Origin: Jiella mangrovi
Lineage (GTDB): Bacteria; Pseudomonadota; Alphaproteobacteria; Rhizobiales; Rhizobiaceae
Assembly (NCBI RefSeq): GCF_017815135.1
Contig: NZ_JAGJCF010000003.1
Span: 62,001 to 126,000, forward strand
Length of the DNA stretch: 64,000 nucleotides
Reading direction: 5' to 3'
A model generated the notes under the pieces. That model did not search any database. It saw only the letters and a program-made list of their open reading frames with translations, and was not told the origin of the DNA. The translations under genes and the position numbers were made by a program. Numbering within the stretch: the first letter of the stretch is position 1; each line of letters opens with the position of its first letter. Positions 1 to 11,455 of the stretch are shown piece by piece.

Positions 1-593
1 TCCCTGATAGCCGGAAGATCGCTGTCGGACAGATCGGCGGTTTTCTTGCCGAGGCCCATCGCCACCATGCCCTCGACCGGCAGATAATAGTCGTAGACAG
101 CGATCTTGCCCTTGTACTTGTCGCCCCAGAGCGCCGTCATGTCCTCCATGTCGGCGGGGTCGACCTTGTCCTTGTTGAAGGAGATGGTGTTGTAGCCGTA
201 TTTCTCGGTGACGGCGTAGCGTTTGCCGTCGCGCATCGTCTGGTCGTCCATGCGGATCGTCGGGTCGATGTCGGCGACCGGCATTTCGTCCTCCGGCAGG
301 GGGCCGAGGATCCCCGCGTCGATCGCCCGCGGCACGTCGATGGAATCGATGACGAGAACGTCCCAGTCGCCCGGCTGCGACTGGTCGATGATCGAGAGAG
401 CCGCGCCGGTGCCCTCATAGACCTTGAGATTGACCTTGGCGTCATGGGCCTTCTCGAAGGGCTCGATCAGCGCCGGATCGGTGTGGTCGCACCACACCAG
501 CGCGTTGAGCTCTTCGGCGGCGTTGGCTGCGGTCGTCACCGTGATTGCGGCAACGGATGCGGCGAGGGCGAGAAGGCGGCTTTTCCTGGTCAT
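1..593 (-). CDS. Polyamine-type ABC transporter substrate-binding protein, partial (C-terminus off window)
   Basis: Periplasmic solute-binding protein of the PotD/PotF type, feeding an ABC importer whose other genes should lie beyond the left edge. Reading the minus strand from the ATG at 591-593 gives 197 residues without a stop. There is a clean Sec signal peptide (basic MTRKSR start, hydrophobic core, cleavage near ANAAEE at residues 24-26), then LNALVWCDHTDP and an EGTGAALSIID segment typical of the first lobe of this family, and a later motif EKYGYNTISFNKDKV. Family members are about 340-370 residues, so a bit over half is present. It is divergent from a LysR gene that probably controls it. 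The substrate is not determinable here; putrescine/spermidine-type cations are the family default. Confidence 0.8.
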   Translation of the reverse strand, partial: MTRKSRLLALAASVAAITVTTAANAAEELNALVWCDHTDPALIEPFEKAHDAKVNLKVYEGTGAALSIIDQSQPGDWDVLVIDSIDVPRAIDAGILGPLPEDEMPVADIDPTIRMDDQTMRDGKRYAVTEKYGYNTISFNKDKVDPADMEDMTALWGDKYKGKIAVYDYYLPVEGMVAMGLGKKTADLSDSDLPAIR

Positions 594-765
594 GCGTCGT
601 CTCCCAGTCGTCACGTTTGGCGGCAGTCGAGGTGCCGCCATGCCCCTGAAAGCATCAGCCACAGCGGTTGCCTCATTCCTGACCATGAAAGCGAGACTGG
701 ACGGGTTGGGAAATATCGACCTATCAATACAAACCTTGATGATCGTCAAAGTGAGTGACGTCTCG

Positions 766-1746
766 ATGCGCGTTTCCGGAAGTGATCTGCGTCTCCTGCA
801 GGTTTTCGAAGCGGTGGTTCGCCATGGCGGTTTCGCGGCTGCCGCCCGCGATCTCAATGTCAGCCAGTCCACCATCTCGAATCACATGACGGCGCTCGAG
901 GAGCGCCTCGGATTCGTCTTGTGCCAACGCGGCCGTGGCGGCTTCAGGCTGACGGAGAAGGGGCGCGCGGCGTGGGACGCCTCGCGGCGCCTCGACAAGG
1001 CGCTGCAGGATTTCTCCTCCGATGTCGCATCCGTTCGCGGGGAGCTCTCCGGCGAATTGCGGATCGGCATCCTCGACGCCGTCGCGACCGACCCGGCCAA
1101 TCGGCTGTCAGACGCCGTGAAGGCGTTCGGCGCGATTGCGCCCAACGTCACGCTGGTGATCGCCCAGGAGCGCCCGCAGGACATTCAGCAGAAGGTGGCC
1201 GACGGTCTCTATCACTGCGCCATCGGCAGCTATCGCAACCGCATCGACGGCATCGTCTATGACAGGCTGCACGAAGAGCGCCACAGCCTTTATTGCGGGC
1301 GCGGGCACGAGGCCTTTTCACTCGCCGACGACGAATTGACCGACGAGCGTCTGCAGGAAATGCCCTTCGCGCATCGGGGCTATTGGCGGGACGAGGATAC
1401 GCTGCGCCAGCTCGACTGGCGGATCGGGGCGACGGTCTACCAGATCGAGCCCCAGCTGATTCTCATCCAGTCGGGCCGCTATATCGGCCTTCTACCCGAT
1501 CATTTCGCCGCTCAGGGCATCGCGGCGGGGCGGCTGCGCGCGATTCGCCCGGCCGATATCGGTTATACCTGCCTGTTCGAGCTGTTTTCGCCCGCCAACC
1601 GGCGCGTCAGCGACGTGGCCGCCGCTTTTATCGACACGGTGAAGCGAATCTGGCGGACGGATGCGGGCGATTCGGCATCCCCGGGAGCAGTCCCGGCGCG
1701 CGAAGACGGCTCGAAATTCCACGCTGCTTTGCAGATTTCCGCGTGA
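766..1746 (+). CDS. LysR-family transcriptional regulator
   Basis: DNA-binding regulator of 326 residues with the canonical layout: an N-terminal winged helix-turn-helix (LRLLQVFEAVVRHGGFAAAARDLN, then SQSTISNHMTALEERLG, about residues 6-50) and a C-terminal periplasmic-binding-like effector domain. The frame is open far upstream, but residues before this point are not LysR-like. ATG at 766 puts the HTH at the usual distance from the N-terminus; ATG at 739 is the alternative. It is divergent from the polyamine-type binding-protein gene, the usual arrangement for a LysR regulator and its target. The 172-base gap between them should hold the shared promoter and a T-N11-A operator, which I did not resolve. 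The effector is unknown. Confidence 0.85.
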   Translation: MRVSGSDLRLLQVFEAVVRHGGFAAAARDLNVSQSTISNHMTALEERLGFVLCQRGRGGFRLTEKGRAAWDASRRLDKALQDFSSDVASVRGELSGELRIGILDAVATDPANRLSDAVKAFGAIAPNVTLVIAQERPQDIQQKVADGLYHCAIGSYRNRIDGIVYDRLHEERHSLYCGRGHEAFSLADDELTDERLQEMPFAHRGYWRDEDTLRQLDWRIGATVYQIEPQLILIQSGRYIGLLPDHFAAQGIAAGRLRAIRPADIGYTCLFELFSPANRRVSDVAAAFIDTVKRIWRTDAGDSASPGAVPAREDGSKFHAALQISA

Positions 1747-1863
1747 AATGACGGTTTCGTGTCATCCGGCTCTTTGTCGAGGCCAAGCGACGAACCCGGC
1801 GCTTGACAGGACCCGAGCTTGTCCGTAAACGACCGCCTCACAAGCCGCCACGAGCGGTGGAGC

Positions 1864-1940
1864 GCGGGTGTAGCTCAGTCGGTTAGAGTGCCGGCCTGTC
1901 ACGCCGGAGGTCGCGGGTTCGAGCCCCGTCACTCGCGCCA
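1864..1940 (+). tRNA. tRNA-Asp (anticodon GTC)
   Basis: 77 bases including an encoded CCA. The acceptor stem GCGGGTG (1864-1870) pairs with CACTCGC (1930-1936) with one G-T pair. The D arm is TAGCTCAGTCGG, the anticodon GTC sits at 1898-1900 between GGCC and GGCC-type stem arms, and the T arm is GCGGGTTCGAGCCCCGT. All arms are intact. Confidence 0.97.
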
Positions 1941-2076
1941 TTTTCTTCCAGGCAAGTCTTTTAGCAAAAGACGTTCGGCACGCTGCGACGACGATGCCGG
2001 AGCGCGTCATCGGCCCTTGCGAAACCGGCGTGGCGTCACGCCGATCCTTCATTCCTCGTTGCGTGGCGGGCGCGGC

Positions 2077-2391
2077 TCAGATTCCCGAGCCGTGGTCCTG
2101 AAAATCAGCCTCGTCAGCAGGCTCTGGCAGATCGATGATCCCCGTGCGCGCCGTCGGCTTCGGCCAAGGCATCCAGGCGACGAGTTCGTCTTCATCATAG
2201 GCGACGAGCCCGTCCGGCCCCATGTCGGTCGCGACCCAGCCGCGTTCGCCGGATCCGCGCAGGGACTGATAGCGGACGGTGTCGACCTCGGCCGGCCCCT
2301 GTTCGCCGCCGCGCACCGTCACCAGGATTCGCTCGCCGTCGCGTTGGGCGCTCGCCATCGGCCGCCAGCCCTTCATTGCCGAATCTACCAT
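2077..2391 (-). CDS. Small conserved-looking hypothetical protein
   Basis: A 104-residue cytoplasmic protein with no recognised domain. The start is set by a good Shine-Dalgarno GGAGATCCG directly before the ATG at 2389-2391; the frame is open further upstream but that part reads as Arg/Cys-rich noise. Landmarks are a Trp-containing N-terminal half (KGWRPMASAQRDGERILVTVR), a central GERGWVATDMGPDGLVAYDEDELVAWMPWP and an acidic C-terminal tail. The WRPM...GWVA...GWMP-like pattern is reminiscent of small DUF551-like proteins, but this is only an impression. It lies alone between tRNA-Asp and the nuo operon, on the opposite strand to both. Confidence 0.6.
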   Translation of the reverse strand: MVDSAMKGWRPMASAQRDGERILVTVRGGEQGPAEVDTVRYQSLRGSGERGWVATDMGPDGLVAYDEDELVAWMPWPKPTARTGIIDLPEPADEADFQDHGSGI

Positions 2392-2703
2392 CGGATCTCC
2401 TTCGTCGATCAAAGCGCTGAAACGCTTGTATGGGCATCGTGGCATCCTTGCGACGATGCCCCGCAGTTGGCAAGGTGAACGCCCTAAAGGCCCCGCAAAC
2501 GCTTGCCGATCCCGGCCTGCGACAGGCTGGCGGCAGGAGAGGTGGTGGTCACAGGCCGGTCGCAGCTCACAACACCTTGCACTGATTCCAAGAAGGGGAT
2601 AACCCTCGCCGCATTGCGGCATGGCGGCTCGCCCGCCTGCCTTGAAGCCTAGCGGCGCGGAAGCGATCCGCTGCCCTGACCGTCACCGAGATGAAGTGGT
2701 CCG
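2392..2703. other. Intergenic region carrying the probable nuo operon promoter
   Basis: 312 bases between the divergent small hypothetical gene and nuoA with no credible gene. A TTGCAC hexamer near 2576 followed about 17-20 bases later by GGATAACC is a plausible sigma-70-type promoter for nuo, but neither box is strong and other choices exist. No clear operator or riboswitch fold was seen. Confidence 0.35.
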
Positions 2704-3069
2704 ATGAGCGCACTCCTCGCATCCTATCTGCCGATCGTGATCTTCGTGGGAGTTGCCCTGATCCTCGGTCTGGCGCTTCTGGTCTCGCCGTTCCTGCTCG
2801 CCTTCAAGGCGCCGGACGACGAGAAGCTGTCGGCTTACGAATGCGGGTTCGACGCATTCGACGACTCGCGTATGAAGTTCGACGTTCGCTTCTATCTCGT
2901 GTCGATCCTGTTCATCATCTTCGATCTCGAGGTGGCCTTCCTGTTTCCCTGGGCGGCGAGCTTCGGAACCCTCGGCTGGTTCGGCTTCTGGTCGATGATG
3001 GTGTTTCTGGGCGTCCTGACGGTCGGCTTTGTCTATGAGTGGAAGAAAGGCGCTTTGGAATGGGATTGA
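2704..3069 (+). CDS. nuoA: NADH-quinone oxidoreductase subunit A
   Basis: Membrane-arm subunit of respiratory complex I, which couples NADH oxidation to quinone reduction and proton pumping in the inner membrane. 121 residues with three hydrophobic helices (about 8-33, 63-85, 90-112) and the family motif [21 protein letters not shown] in the loop linking the membrane and peripheral arms; that loop cysteine (ECGF) is the conserved one. [12 protein letters not shown] follows as expected. First gene of the nuo operon; its end overlaps nuoB by 10 bases, implying coupled translation. Confidence 0.97.
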   Translation: MSALLASYLPIVIFVGVALILGLALLVSPFLLAFKAPDDEKLSAYECGFDAFDDSRMKFDVRFYLVSILFIIFDLEVAFLFPWAASFGTLGWFGFWSMMVFLGVLTVGFVYEWKKGALEWD

Positions 3070-3650
3070 TCATCGGCAACGAGCCGTTCGCTCCGCGTTC
3101 GCCGGAAGCGGGGACGGGAGCTGGGGCGGTCACGGGCAAGACCGTCGCGCCTGCCCAGGACCCTTTCATCACCGAAATCAATGACGAGCTGGCCGACAAG
3201 GGCTTCATCGTTACCTCGACGGACGACGTCATCCAGTGGGCCCGCACGGGTTCCTTGATGTGGATGACCTTCGGTCTTGCCTGCTGCGCCGTCGAGATGA
3301 TCCAGATGTCGATGCCGCGCTACGACGCCGAGCGTTTCGGCTTCGCGCCGCGCGCCTCGCCGCGCCAGTCCGATCTGATGATCGTCGCCGGCACGCTGAC
3401 CAACAAGATGGCGCCCGCGCTGCGCAAGGTCTACGACCAGATGCCGGAGCCGCGCTATGTCATCTCCATGGGCTCCTGCGCCAATGGCGGCGGCTATTAT
3501 CACTATTCCTATTCGGTGGTTCGCGGCTGCGACCGCGTCGTGCCGGTGGACGTCTACGTGCCCGGCTGTCCGCCGAGCGCGGAGGCGCTGCTTTACGGCA
3601 TGATCCTTCTGCAGAAGAAGATCCGCCGCACCGGCACCATCGAACGGTAG
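3060..3650 (+). CDS. nuoB: NADH-quinone oxidoreductase subunit B
   Basis: Peripheral-arm subunit holding iron-sulfur cluster N2, the last electron carrier before ubiquinone. 196 residues from the ATG at 3060 (a longer frame from 3039 only adds residues read inside nuoA). Cluster ligands are visible as the adjacent pair in [12 protein letters not shown], then [20 protein letters not shown] and [16 protein letters not shown]. The first 40 residues (Gly/Ala/Pro-rich, [10 protein letters not shown]) are a variable extension before the conserved core. It overlaps nuoA and is followed by nuoC after 10 bases. Confidence 0.97.
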   Translation: MGLIIGNEPFAPRSPEAGTGAGAVTGKTVAPAQDPFITEINDELADKGFIVTSTDDVIQWARTGSLMWMTFGLACCAVEMIQMSMPRYDAERFGFAPRASPRQSDLMIVAGTLTNKMAPALRKVYDQMPEPRYVISMGSCANGGGYYHYSYSVVRGCDRVVPVDVYVPGCPPSAEALLYGMILLQKKIRRTGTIER

Positions 3651-3660
3651 GGCCCACGTC

Positions 3661-4269
3661 ATGCGTGATTTCGCCACCAAGGACATGGCCGATTATCTGG
3701 TCGAGACGCTCGGCGATCGGCTGGTGTCGAGCGAGCATCGCTTCGGCGAGCTGACCCTCGTCGTCGCGCCCCAGGACATCGTCAAGGTCCTGACGGTCTT
3801 GCGCGACGACCCGCAGACCCAGTTCGTCAACTTCATCGACATCTGCGGCGTCGATTATCCTCAGCGCGAGAAGCGCTTCGAGGTGGTCTATCATCTTCTG
3901 TCGCCCTATCAGAACCAGCGTGTGCGGGTGAAGGTCCGCACCGCCGAGGACGATCCGGTGCCGTCCGTGTCGGACGTCTTTCCCGCCGCCGACTGGTTCG
4001 AGCGGGAAGCATACGATCTCTACGGCATTCTCTTCACCGGCCACCCGGACCTGCGCCGCATCCTCACCGACTACGGTTTCGAGGGGCACCCGATGCGCAA
4101 GGATTTCCCGCTTACCGGTTTTGTCGAGGTTCACTACGACGAAGAGAAGAAGCAGGTCGTCTACGAGCCGGTGGAGCTGCGTCAGGAGTTCCGCAACTTT
4201 GATTTCCTCTCGCCCTGGGAAGGCACGGAATATGTGCTGCCCGGCGACGAGAAGGCCAAACGACAGTAA
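3661..4269 (+). CDS. nuoC: NADH-quinone oxidoreductase subunit C
   Basis: The 30-kDa-type peripheral-arm subunit, which helps form the quinone-binding interface with NuoD. 202 residues, the usual length for an unfused NuoC; here nuoC and nuoD are separate genes, unlike the enterobacterial nuoCD fusion. Conserved motifs are [24 protein letters not shown], then [40 protein letters not shown], the family signature. C-terminal [14 protein letters not shown] is ordinary. It is followed at 17 bases by a GFA-family gene rather than directly by nuoD. Confidence 0.97.
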   Translation: MRDFATKDMADYLVETLGDRLVSSEHRFGELTLVVAPQDIVKVLTVLRDDPQTQFVNFIDICGVDYPQREKRFEVVYHLLSPYQNQRVRVKVRTAEDDPVPSVSDVFPAADWFEREAYDLYGILFTGHPDLRRILTDYGFEGHPMRKDFPLTGFVEVHYDEEKKQVVYEPVELRQEFRNFDFLSPWEGTEYVLPGDEKAKRQ

Positions 4270-4286
4270 TTCGGGAGGTCAGTGCC

Positions 4287-4724
4287 ATGGCGACGAAGCG
4301 ACTTCAGGCCAAGTGCCTCTGCGGCGGTGTGCGGATCGACGCCGATATCGACGAGCAGGAAGTCGGCGCCTGCCACTGCGACATTTGTCGGCGCTGGGCG
4401 GGCGGTCCCTTCCTGGCGGTCGAGGCTTCCGAAAATGTCGTCCTCGCCGGAACGGATCTGCTGACCGTCTATGAATCCTCGGGATGGGGTGAGCGCGGTT
4501 TCTGCAATGCCTGCGGCTCGACCCTGTTCTGGCGGTCCAAGGATGCGACGCACTACGCCATTTCCGCCATGGCCTTCGACGACCTGACGGAAGCTGCCTT
4601 CACCAAGCAGATCTTCATCGACTCCAAGCCTGACTGGTACTCGTTCGCCAACGAGACGCAGACAATGACCGGTGCGGAGTTCCTCGCCCAATTCGCCTCC
4701 GAAGAGGACAAGCCGAATGGCTGA
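4287..4724 (+). CDS. GFA/CENP-V-like zinc-binding protein embedded in the nuo operon
   Basis: A 145-residue protein of the GFA family (named after the glutathione-dependent formaldehyde-activating enzyme; zinc-containing, glutathione-binding in studied members). Ligand cysteines are visible as CLCGG (Cys10, Cys12), [11 protein letters not shown] (Cys29, Cys31, Cys34) and [11 protein letters not shown] (Cys73, Cys76), the family pattern. It sits between nuoC and nuoD: 17 bases after nuoC, and its last 8 bases overlap the nuoD start, so it is translated with complex I genes. GFA genes at this position recur in Rhizobiales, but I know of no shown role in complex I. Enzymatic activity toward formaldehyde should not be assumed from the family name. 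Confidence 0.9.
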   Translation: MATKRLQAKCLCGGVRIDADIDEQEVGACHCDICRRWAGGPFLAVEASENVVLAGTDLLTVYESSGWGERGFCNACGSTLFWRSKDATHYAISAMAFDDLTEAAFTKQIFIDSKPDWYSFANETQTMTGAEFLAQFASEEDKPNG

Positions 4725-5907
4725 GATCGACGTCCGCAACTTCAACATCAACTTCGGCCCGCAGCATCCTGCGGCGCACGGCGTTTTGCGTCTCGTGCTG
4801 GAACTCGACGGCGAAGTCGTCGCCCGCGTCGATCCGCATATCGGCTTGTTGCACCGCGGCACCGAGAAGCTGATCGAGCACAAGACCTATCTTCAGGCGA
4901 TTCCCTATTTCGACCGGCTCGACTACGTCGCGCCGATGAACCAGGAGCACGCCTTCTGCCTCGCCGTCGAGCGGCTCGCCGGTGTCACGGTGCCCAAGCG
5001 GGGCCAGCTTATCCGCGTGCTCTACTGCGAAATCGGCCGCATCCTGTCGCATCTCCTCAACGTCACCACGCAGGCGATGGACGTCGGCGCTTTGACGCCG
5101 CCGCTCTGGGGCTTCGAGGAGCGTGAGAAACTGATGGTGTTCTACGAGCGCGCTTCGGGCGCTCGGCTGCATGCCGGCTATTTCCGGCCCGGCGGCGTCC
5201 ATCAGGATCTGCCGCAGCAGCTCATCGACGACATCGGCGCCTGGTGCGATCCGTTCCTCAAGGTCTGCGACGACATCGAGGGCCTGCTCAGCCATAACCG
5301 CATCTACAAGCAGCGTAACGTCGATATCGGCGTCATCGCGCTCGAAGACGCATGGGCCATGGGCTTTTCCGGCGTCATGGTGCGCGGTTCCGGCGCCGCC
5401 TGGGATCTGCGCAAGGCGCAGCCCTACGAGTGCTATGACGAAATGGAATTCGACATTCCGATCGGCAAGAACGGCGACTGCTTCGACCGCTACCTGATCC
5501 GCATGGCGGAGATGCGCGAGTCGGTGAAGATCATGAAGCAGTGCATCGAGAAGCTTTCCAGCCCGGAAGGGCAGGGGCCGATCTCGGCCGTCGAAGGCAA
5601 GGTCGTGCCGCCGAAGCGCGGCCAGATGAAGCGCTCGATGGAGGCGCTCATTCACCATTTCAAGCTCTACACCGAGGGCTTCCATCTGCCCGAAGGCGAG
5701 GTCTACGCCGCCGTCGAGGCGCCGAAGGGCGAGTTCGGCGTCTATCTCGTCTCCGACGGCACCAACAAGCCGCATCGCTGCAAGATCCGCGCTCCGGGCT
5801 TTGCGCATCTCCAGGCGATGGACGTCATGTGCAAGGGCCACATGCTCGCCGACGTTTCGGCGATTCTCGGCACCATCGACATCGTCTTCGGAGAGGTCGA
5901 CCGCTGA
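4717..5907 (+). CDS. nuoD: NADH-quinone oxidoreductase subunit D
   Basis: The 49-kDa-type subunit that, with NuoB, forms the ubiquinone-reduction site. 396 residues, family length. The start at 4717 gives [26 protein letters not shown], the classical N-terminus carrying the quinone-proximal His of GPQHPAAHG; upstream codons belong to the GFA gene in another frame. Other motifs are [27 protein letters not shown] and C-terminal [10 protein letters not shown]. No insertions or frameshifts were seen. The gene is followed by a 432-base gap, the longest break within the operon. Confidence 0.97.
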   Translation: MAEIDVRNFNINFGPQHPAAHGVLRLVLELDGEVVARVDPHIGLLHRGTEKLIEHKTYLQAIPYFDRLDYVAPMNQEHAFCLAVERLAGVTVPKRGQLIRVLYCEIGRILSHLLNVTTQAMDVGALTPPLWGFEEREKLMVFYERASGARLHAGYFRPGGVHQDLPQQLIDDIGAWCDPFLKVCDDIEGLLSHNRIYKQRNVDIGVIALEDAWAMGFSGVMVRGSGAAWDLRKAQPYECYDEMEFDIPIGKNGDCFDRYLIRMAEMRESVKIMKQCIEKLSSPEGQGPISAVEGKVVPPKRGQMKRSMEALIHHFKLYTEGFHLPEGEVYAAVEAPKGEFGVYLVSDGTNKPHRCKIRAPGFAHLQAMDVMCKGHMLADVSAILGTIDIVFGEVDR

Positions 5908-6339
5908 CGTCGCCGCTCGCGCCGCGAGGCACGAAGGCTGGAATGATGAATTACGGGGCGCCGCCGAAGATGGGACGACGCTCTGCGAGGTGGTCCCGGA
6001 GCCGCATTCTGGCGGCGCCTCGACCATCGACATGATTATGCTGGAAGCGATCCAGCACGACGTGATTCTCTTTCGCGCCGACCGTAGCGCGCTCAAGCGG
6101 CGCTGCTCGGCGATGGCTGGAGAGATCGTCAGAAAGATCGGCGGCAGGGATGCCGCGATCGACCGTTCGCGCCCTGGCATTTCTCTTGCCGTCGCGGCGC
6201 TTTTCGCCGGCTGATCTGCGCCTTTTCGGGTATGATCGACCAATACCAAACTGCGGTCATGGGCCACTGGCCTTTTGTCCGTCTTGTGATAGAACGCGCC
6301 GCAACATCGATTGTTGAACCGCTCTAAGATAGAGGTCCG
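5908..6339 (+). other. 432-base gap inside the nuo operon (nuoD-nuoE), no recognised gene
   Basis: No gene I can support. One short frame (6032-6214, 60 residues starting MIMLEAIQHDVILF) has no convincing ribosome-binding site and no family resemblance, so it is left as a possibility only. The end of the gap contains GAGG before the nuoE ATG and an AT-richer stretch around 6235-6330 (ATAGAACGCGCC, TCTAAGATAG) where an internal promoter could lie. The gap breaks the otherwise near-zero spacing of nuoA-D. Confidence 0.4.
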
Positions 6340-7796
6340 ATGTCTGTCAGACGTCTCGCGGAAGAGGCCGTGCAACCAGCCGGCTTCGCGTTTAGTGAAG
6401 AGAACGCCGCTTGGGCTGAAGCGACGATCAAGAAGTATCCCGAAGGCCGCCAGCAGTCCGCCGTCATCCCGCTTTTGATGCGTGCGCAGGATCAGGACGG
6501 CTGGGTGACCAAGTCGGCGGTCGAGCATGTCGCGCAGATGCTCGAAATGCCGCTGATCCGCGTGCTCGAGGTCGCGACCTTCTACACCCAGTTCCAGCTC
6601 AATCCCGTCGGCACAAGGGCCCATGTCCAGGTCTGCGGAACGACCCCTTGCATGTTGCGCGGGGCAGAGGATCTGAAAGCGGTCTGTCGCAAGAAGATCC
6701 ATTCCGAGCAGTTTCATCGCAACGACGCCGGGACGCTTTCGTGGGAAGAGGTCGAGTGCCTCGGTGCCTGCGTGAACGCGCCGATGGTGATGATCTTCTC
6801 CGACACCTACGAGGATCTGACGCCGGAGCGGCTGGAAGAGATCATCGACGCCTTCGAGGCTGGCCGTGGCGAGGACATCGAGCCCGGTCCGCAGAACGGA
6901 CGGCATCTGTCGGTGCCGCTGGGCGGCCTGACGTCGCTGACCGGTGACTATGACGACCTGATCCAGGAACAGAAGCGCGAGACCGGTCGCGGGCCGGCGA
7001 ACGGTTCGGCGCCGCAAGGCAAGGGCGCTGGCGAGGCTGTTTCGGCGCCACCGTCGGAAGCCGGCCGCCCGAATACGGAATCGGAGCAGACCGACCCGAC
7101 CTTGCCGACGCCGGGTGCCGGTGACGACGCCAAGGTCGACGAAAGCGCCGAGCGGCGCGAGAGCGACGAGCTGACCGCCGAAGCTCACCGTCCGCATGCC
7201 GGCCAGGAGGGCGGTGCCCGCGAAGGATCGACCGACGCTGAAGTCGGCAACGTGCCGGATGATGTCGACGAGAAGACGGGTGGCGACCTTCGGCAGGCCG
7301 AGGCTGCTGCCGAAGATGCGGTGATACCGGCTGACAAGCAGCTCGACGACGGGACGGGGGGGCAGCCCTCGCGCCTCGCCGACGACGCGAAGCCGGACGC
7401 TGTGCTGGCGTCGCGTCGCGGCGGCGGCCTCACAGAAGGTGAGCGGTCAGGCACGTCCGATATCACCTCCGGCCCGGCCCATGACGATCACTTCGACAGC
7501 GAAGCGGAAGAGCCAAAGCCCGAAACCGCGCCGGGCGAAAGGCCCGCGGATCTGCTGTCGGCGCCTGAGGGCGAGAAGGACGATCTGAAGCAGATTCGCG
7601 GCATCGGTCCGGTGATCGAAGGCAAGCTCAACGAGCTCGGCGTTTTCCACTTCTGGCAAATCGCCAAATGGCGCGAGGTCGAGCTGATCTGGATCGACGA
7701 CTTCCTGAATTTCAAGGGTCGTGCGGTTCGCGAGGACTGGACCGGGCAGGCCAAGAGCCTGCAGTCCGGTGCCGGAAAAGGTGAAGGAGAGGCGTG

Positions 7797-7797
<1 letters not shown>
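6340..7797 (+). CDS. nuoE: NADH-quinone oxidoreductase subunit E with long acidic linker and C-terminal helix-hairpin-helix domain
   Basis: The 24-kDa-type [2Fe-2S] subunit of the NADH dehydrogenase module. Residues 1-185 are canonical NuoE, with cluster ligands Cys99, Cys104 (VCGTTPC) and Cys140, Cys144 (CLGACVNAP). At 485 residues the protein is well above the roughly 170-residue core. Residues about 205-413 form a low-complexity Glu/Asp/Gly/Ala/Pro-rich stretch, predicted disordered. The last 70 residues ([20 protein letters not shown] ... [17 protein letters not shown]) are a helix-hairpin-helix-like domain found at the C-terminus of many rhizobial NuoE proteins; its role is not known to me. 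The start follows a GAGG box. The TGA overlaps the nuoF ATG by one base. Confidence 0.93.
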
Positions 7798-9101
<1,304 letters not shown>

Positions 9102-9112
9102 GAGCGGGGACG

Positions 9113-9364
9113 ATGGCGGACGAGCCGGACAATCTGGTGCTGCAGCTCTTGCGGGAGATCCGCGCAACGCTCGACGAGCACTCCGAGGAGTTCAAGTCCG
9201 TCGGCAGGCGGCTCGACCACATCGACCAGCGGCTCGAGGAAGTTCACGAGACGCTCTACACGGTTGCTGGCGCTGCCGTGCACGCAAATGTCCGCCACGA
9301 TACGGTGGCGGAGCGGTTGAAGACGCTGGAAGAGCGCGTCTCCCGGCTGGAAGAGAAGGCTTGA
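9113..9364 (+). CDS. Small coiled-coil protein between nuoF and nuoG
   Basis: An 83-residue protein, strongly charged and helical, with heptad-like spacing in two blocks ([20 protein letters not shown] then [14 protein letters not shown], and a C-terminal [17 protein letters not shown]). It has no signal peptide or membrane segment, so it is probably a cytoplasmic coiled coil. The start ATG at 9113 lies 11 bases after nuoF behind GAGCGGGGACG; the TGA at 9362-9364 lies only 2 bases before the nuoG ATG. The placement means it is made with complex I. I do not recognise a characterised homologue; an assembly or accessory role is inference from position only. Confidence 0.8.
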   Translation: MADEPDNLVLQLLREIRATLDEHSEEFKSVGRRLDHIDQRLEEVHETLYTVAGAAVHANVRHDTVAERLKTLEERVSRLEEKA

Positions 9365-9366
9365 CG

Positions 9367-11442
9367 ATGGCGAAGCTGAAAGTCGACGGCAACGAGATCG
9401 AGGTTCCGGACCATTTCACGCTCCTGCAGGCGTGCGAGGAGGCCGGCGCCGAGATCCCGCGGTTCTGTTTCCACGAGCGGCTGTCGATCGCCGGCAACTG
9501 CCGCATGTGCCTCGTCGAAGTGAAGGGCGGACCGCCGAAGCCGGCGGCCTCCTGCGCCATGGGTGTTCGCGATCTGAGGCCCGGGCCGGAAGGCCAGCTG
9601 CCCGAAGTCTTCACCAACACGCCGATGGTGAAGAAGGCCCGCGAGGGCGTCATGGAATTCCTGCTGATCAACCACCCGCTGGATTGCCCGATCTGCGATC
9701 AGGGCGGAGAGTGCGATCTGCAGGATCAGGCCATGGCCTATGGCGTCGATAGTTCGCGCTACAAGGAGAACAAGCGCGCCGTCGAGGACAAGTATATCGG
9801 CCCGCTGGTCAAGACGATCATGACCCGCTGCATCCACTGCACGCGCTGCGTCCGCTTCACGACGGAAGTCGCCGGTATCTCCGAACTCGGCCTCGTCGGC
9901 CGCGGCGAGGACGCCGAGATCACCACCTTCCTCGAACAGGCGATGACCTCCGAGCTGCAGGGCAACGTCATCGACCTCTGCCCGGTCGGCGCCTTGACCT
10001 CGCGTCCTTACGCCTTCCAGGCCCGCCCGTGGGAGCTGACCAAGACCGAGACGATCGACGTCATGGACGCCGTCGGTTCGGCGATCCGCGTCGATACGCG
10101 CGGCCGCGAGGTCCTGCGCATCATGCCGCGGATCAACGAGGCGGTGAACGAGGAGTGGATCTCCGACAAGACCCGCTTCATCTGGGACGGCCTCAGGACC
10201 CAGCGTCTCGATCGGCCCTATCTGCGCCGCGACGGCAAGCTCCAGCCGGCGACGTGGCAGGAGGCTTTCGCGGCGATCAAGGACAAGGTGTCGGGAACGG
10301 CTCCGGAGAAGATCGGCGCGGTCGCCGGCGATCTTGCCGCCGTCGAGGAAATGTGGGCGCTGAAGAAGCTCATGGCCGAGATCGGTTCGTCCTCTCTCGA
10401 CTGCCGCCAGGACGGCGCGATGCTGAACCCGGCCGACGGCCGCGGCAGCTATCTCTTCAACACCGGAATCGCCGGGATCGAAGATGCCGACGCGCTGCTC
10501 ATCATCGGCGCCAATCCGCGCTTCGAGGCGGCGGTGCTCAACACCCGCATCCGCAAGCGCTGGCGGATCGGCGGCTTCCCGATCGGCGTCATCGGCGAGA
10601 ACGCCAATCTTCGCTACGACTACACCTATCTTGGGGCGGGCACGGACACGCTGTCCGACGTCGCCAAGGCGAGCGAGGGCTTTTTCGACGCGTTGAAGAA
10701 GGCCGAGCGGCCGATGATCATCGTCGGTTCCGGCGCGATTTCCGGCGAGAACGGCGCGGCTGTCCTGTCCGCTGCCGCCGCGCTCGCTCGCGAGATCGGC
10801 GCACTCGCTGACGGTTGGAACGGCTTCAACGTGCTTCACACGGCGGCGTCGCGGGTCGGCGGCCTCGACATCGGCTTCGTTCCGGGCGAGGGCGGCAAGA
10901 GCTTCGCCGAAATGGCCTCCGGCGGCGTCGATGTCCTGTTCAATCTCGGCGCCGACGAGGTCGAGATCGCCCCTGGCCCCTTCGTCGTCTATATCGGCAG
11001 CCATGGCGATCGCGGCGCTCACCGCGCCGACGTGATCCTGCCGGGTGCAGCTTATACCGAGAAGGACGGCACCTTCGTCAATCTCGAGGGCAGGGCGCAG
11101 GTGGGTTCGCGGGCGTCCTTCCCGCCGGGCGACGCGCGCGAGGACTGGGCGATCATTCGCGCCCTGTCGGCCGTACTCGGCAAGACGCTGTCCTTCGACT
11201 CGCTTGCCGGGCTGCAGCGCGATCTGTATCAGTCGCATCCGGGCATGCGCAGCGACCGCGTCGAGCCGGCGGCCCATGACGACGTGCTGAAGCTTGCCGA
11301 TCGTGGCGGCTCACTCGGTGCCGGTTCACTCGGCTCCAAGCTCGGCGACTTCTACCTGACCAATCCGATCGCCCGGGCATCCAAGGTGATGGCCGAGTGC
11401 TCGCGGCTTGCCCGCGGCGAACATCTCGAAGCAGCGGAATAA
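9367..11442 (+). CDS. nuoG: NADH-quinone oxidoreductase subunit G
   Basis: The 75-kDa-type subunit carrying several iron-sulfur clusters that pass electrons from NuoF toward NuoB. 691 residues. The N-terminal ferredoxin-like domain has [19 protein letters not shown] His/Cys cluster region follows ([20 protein letters not shown]) and then a bacterial ferredoxin pair ([12 protein letters not shown] and [16 protein letters not shown]). The remainder is a molybdopterin-oxidoreductase-like domain without cofactor ligands, as is normal for NuoG. TTG at 9361 opens the frame, but ATG 9367 behind the preceding gene is preferred. C-terminal residues are ordinary. Confidence 0.97.
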   Translation: MAKLKVDGNEIEVPDHFTLLQACEEAGAEIPRFCFHERLSIAGNCRMCLVEVKGGPPKPAASCAMGVRDLRPGPEGQLPEVFTNTPMVKKAREGVMEFLLINHPLDCPICDQGGECDLQDQAMAYGVDSSRYKENKRAVEDKYIGPLVKTIMTRCIHCTRCVRFTTEVAGISELGLVGRGEDAEITTFLEQAMTSELQGNVIDLCPVGALTSRPYAFQARPWELTKTETIDVMDAVGSAIRVDTRGREVLRIMPRINEAVNEEWISDKTRFIWDGLRTQRLDRPYLRRDGKLQPATWQEAFAAIKDKVSGTAPEKIGAVAGDLAAVEEMWALKKLMAEIGSSSLDCRQDGAMLNPADGRGSYLFNTGIAGIEDADALLIIGANPRFEAAVLNTRIRKRWRIGGFPIGVIGENANLRYDYTYLGAGTDTLSDVAKASEGFFDALKKAERPMIIVGSGAISGENGAAVLSAAAALAREIGALADGWNGFNVLHTAASRVGGLDIGFVPGEGGKSFAEMASGGVDVLFNLGADEVEIAPGPFVVYIGSHGDRGAHRADVILPGAAYTEKDGTFVNLEGRAQVGSRASFPPGDAREDWAIIRALSAVLGKTLSFDSLAGLQRDLYQSHPGMRSDRVEPAAHDDVLKLADRGGSLGAGSLGSKLGDFYLTNPIARASKVMAECSRLARGEHLEAAE

Positions 11443-11455
11443 GGGACCGGCAAAC

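Noticed and set aside
4615-7197. An 860-codon open frame on the minus strand across nuoD-nuoE
   Set aside because: It is the antisense shadow of nuoD and nuoE in GC-rich codons; the protein is Arg/Asp/Leu-rich with no family resemblance, while the plus-strand genes are unmistakable.
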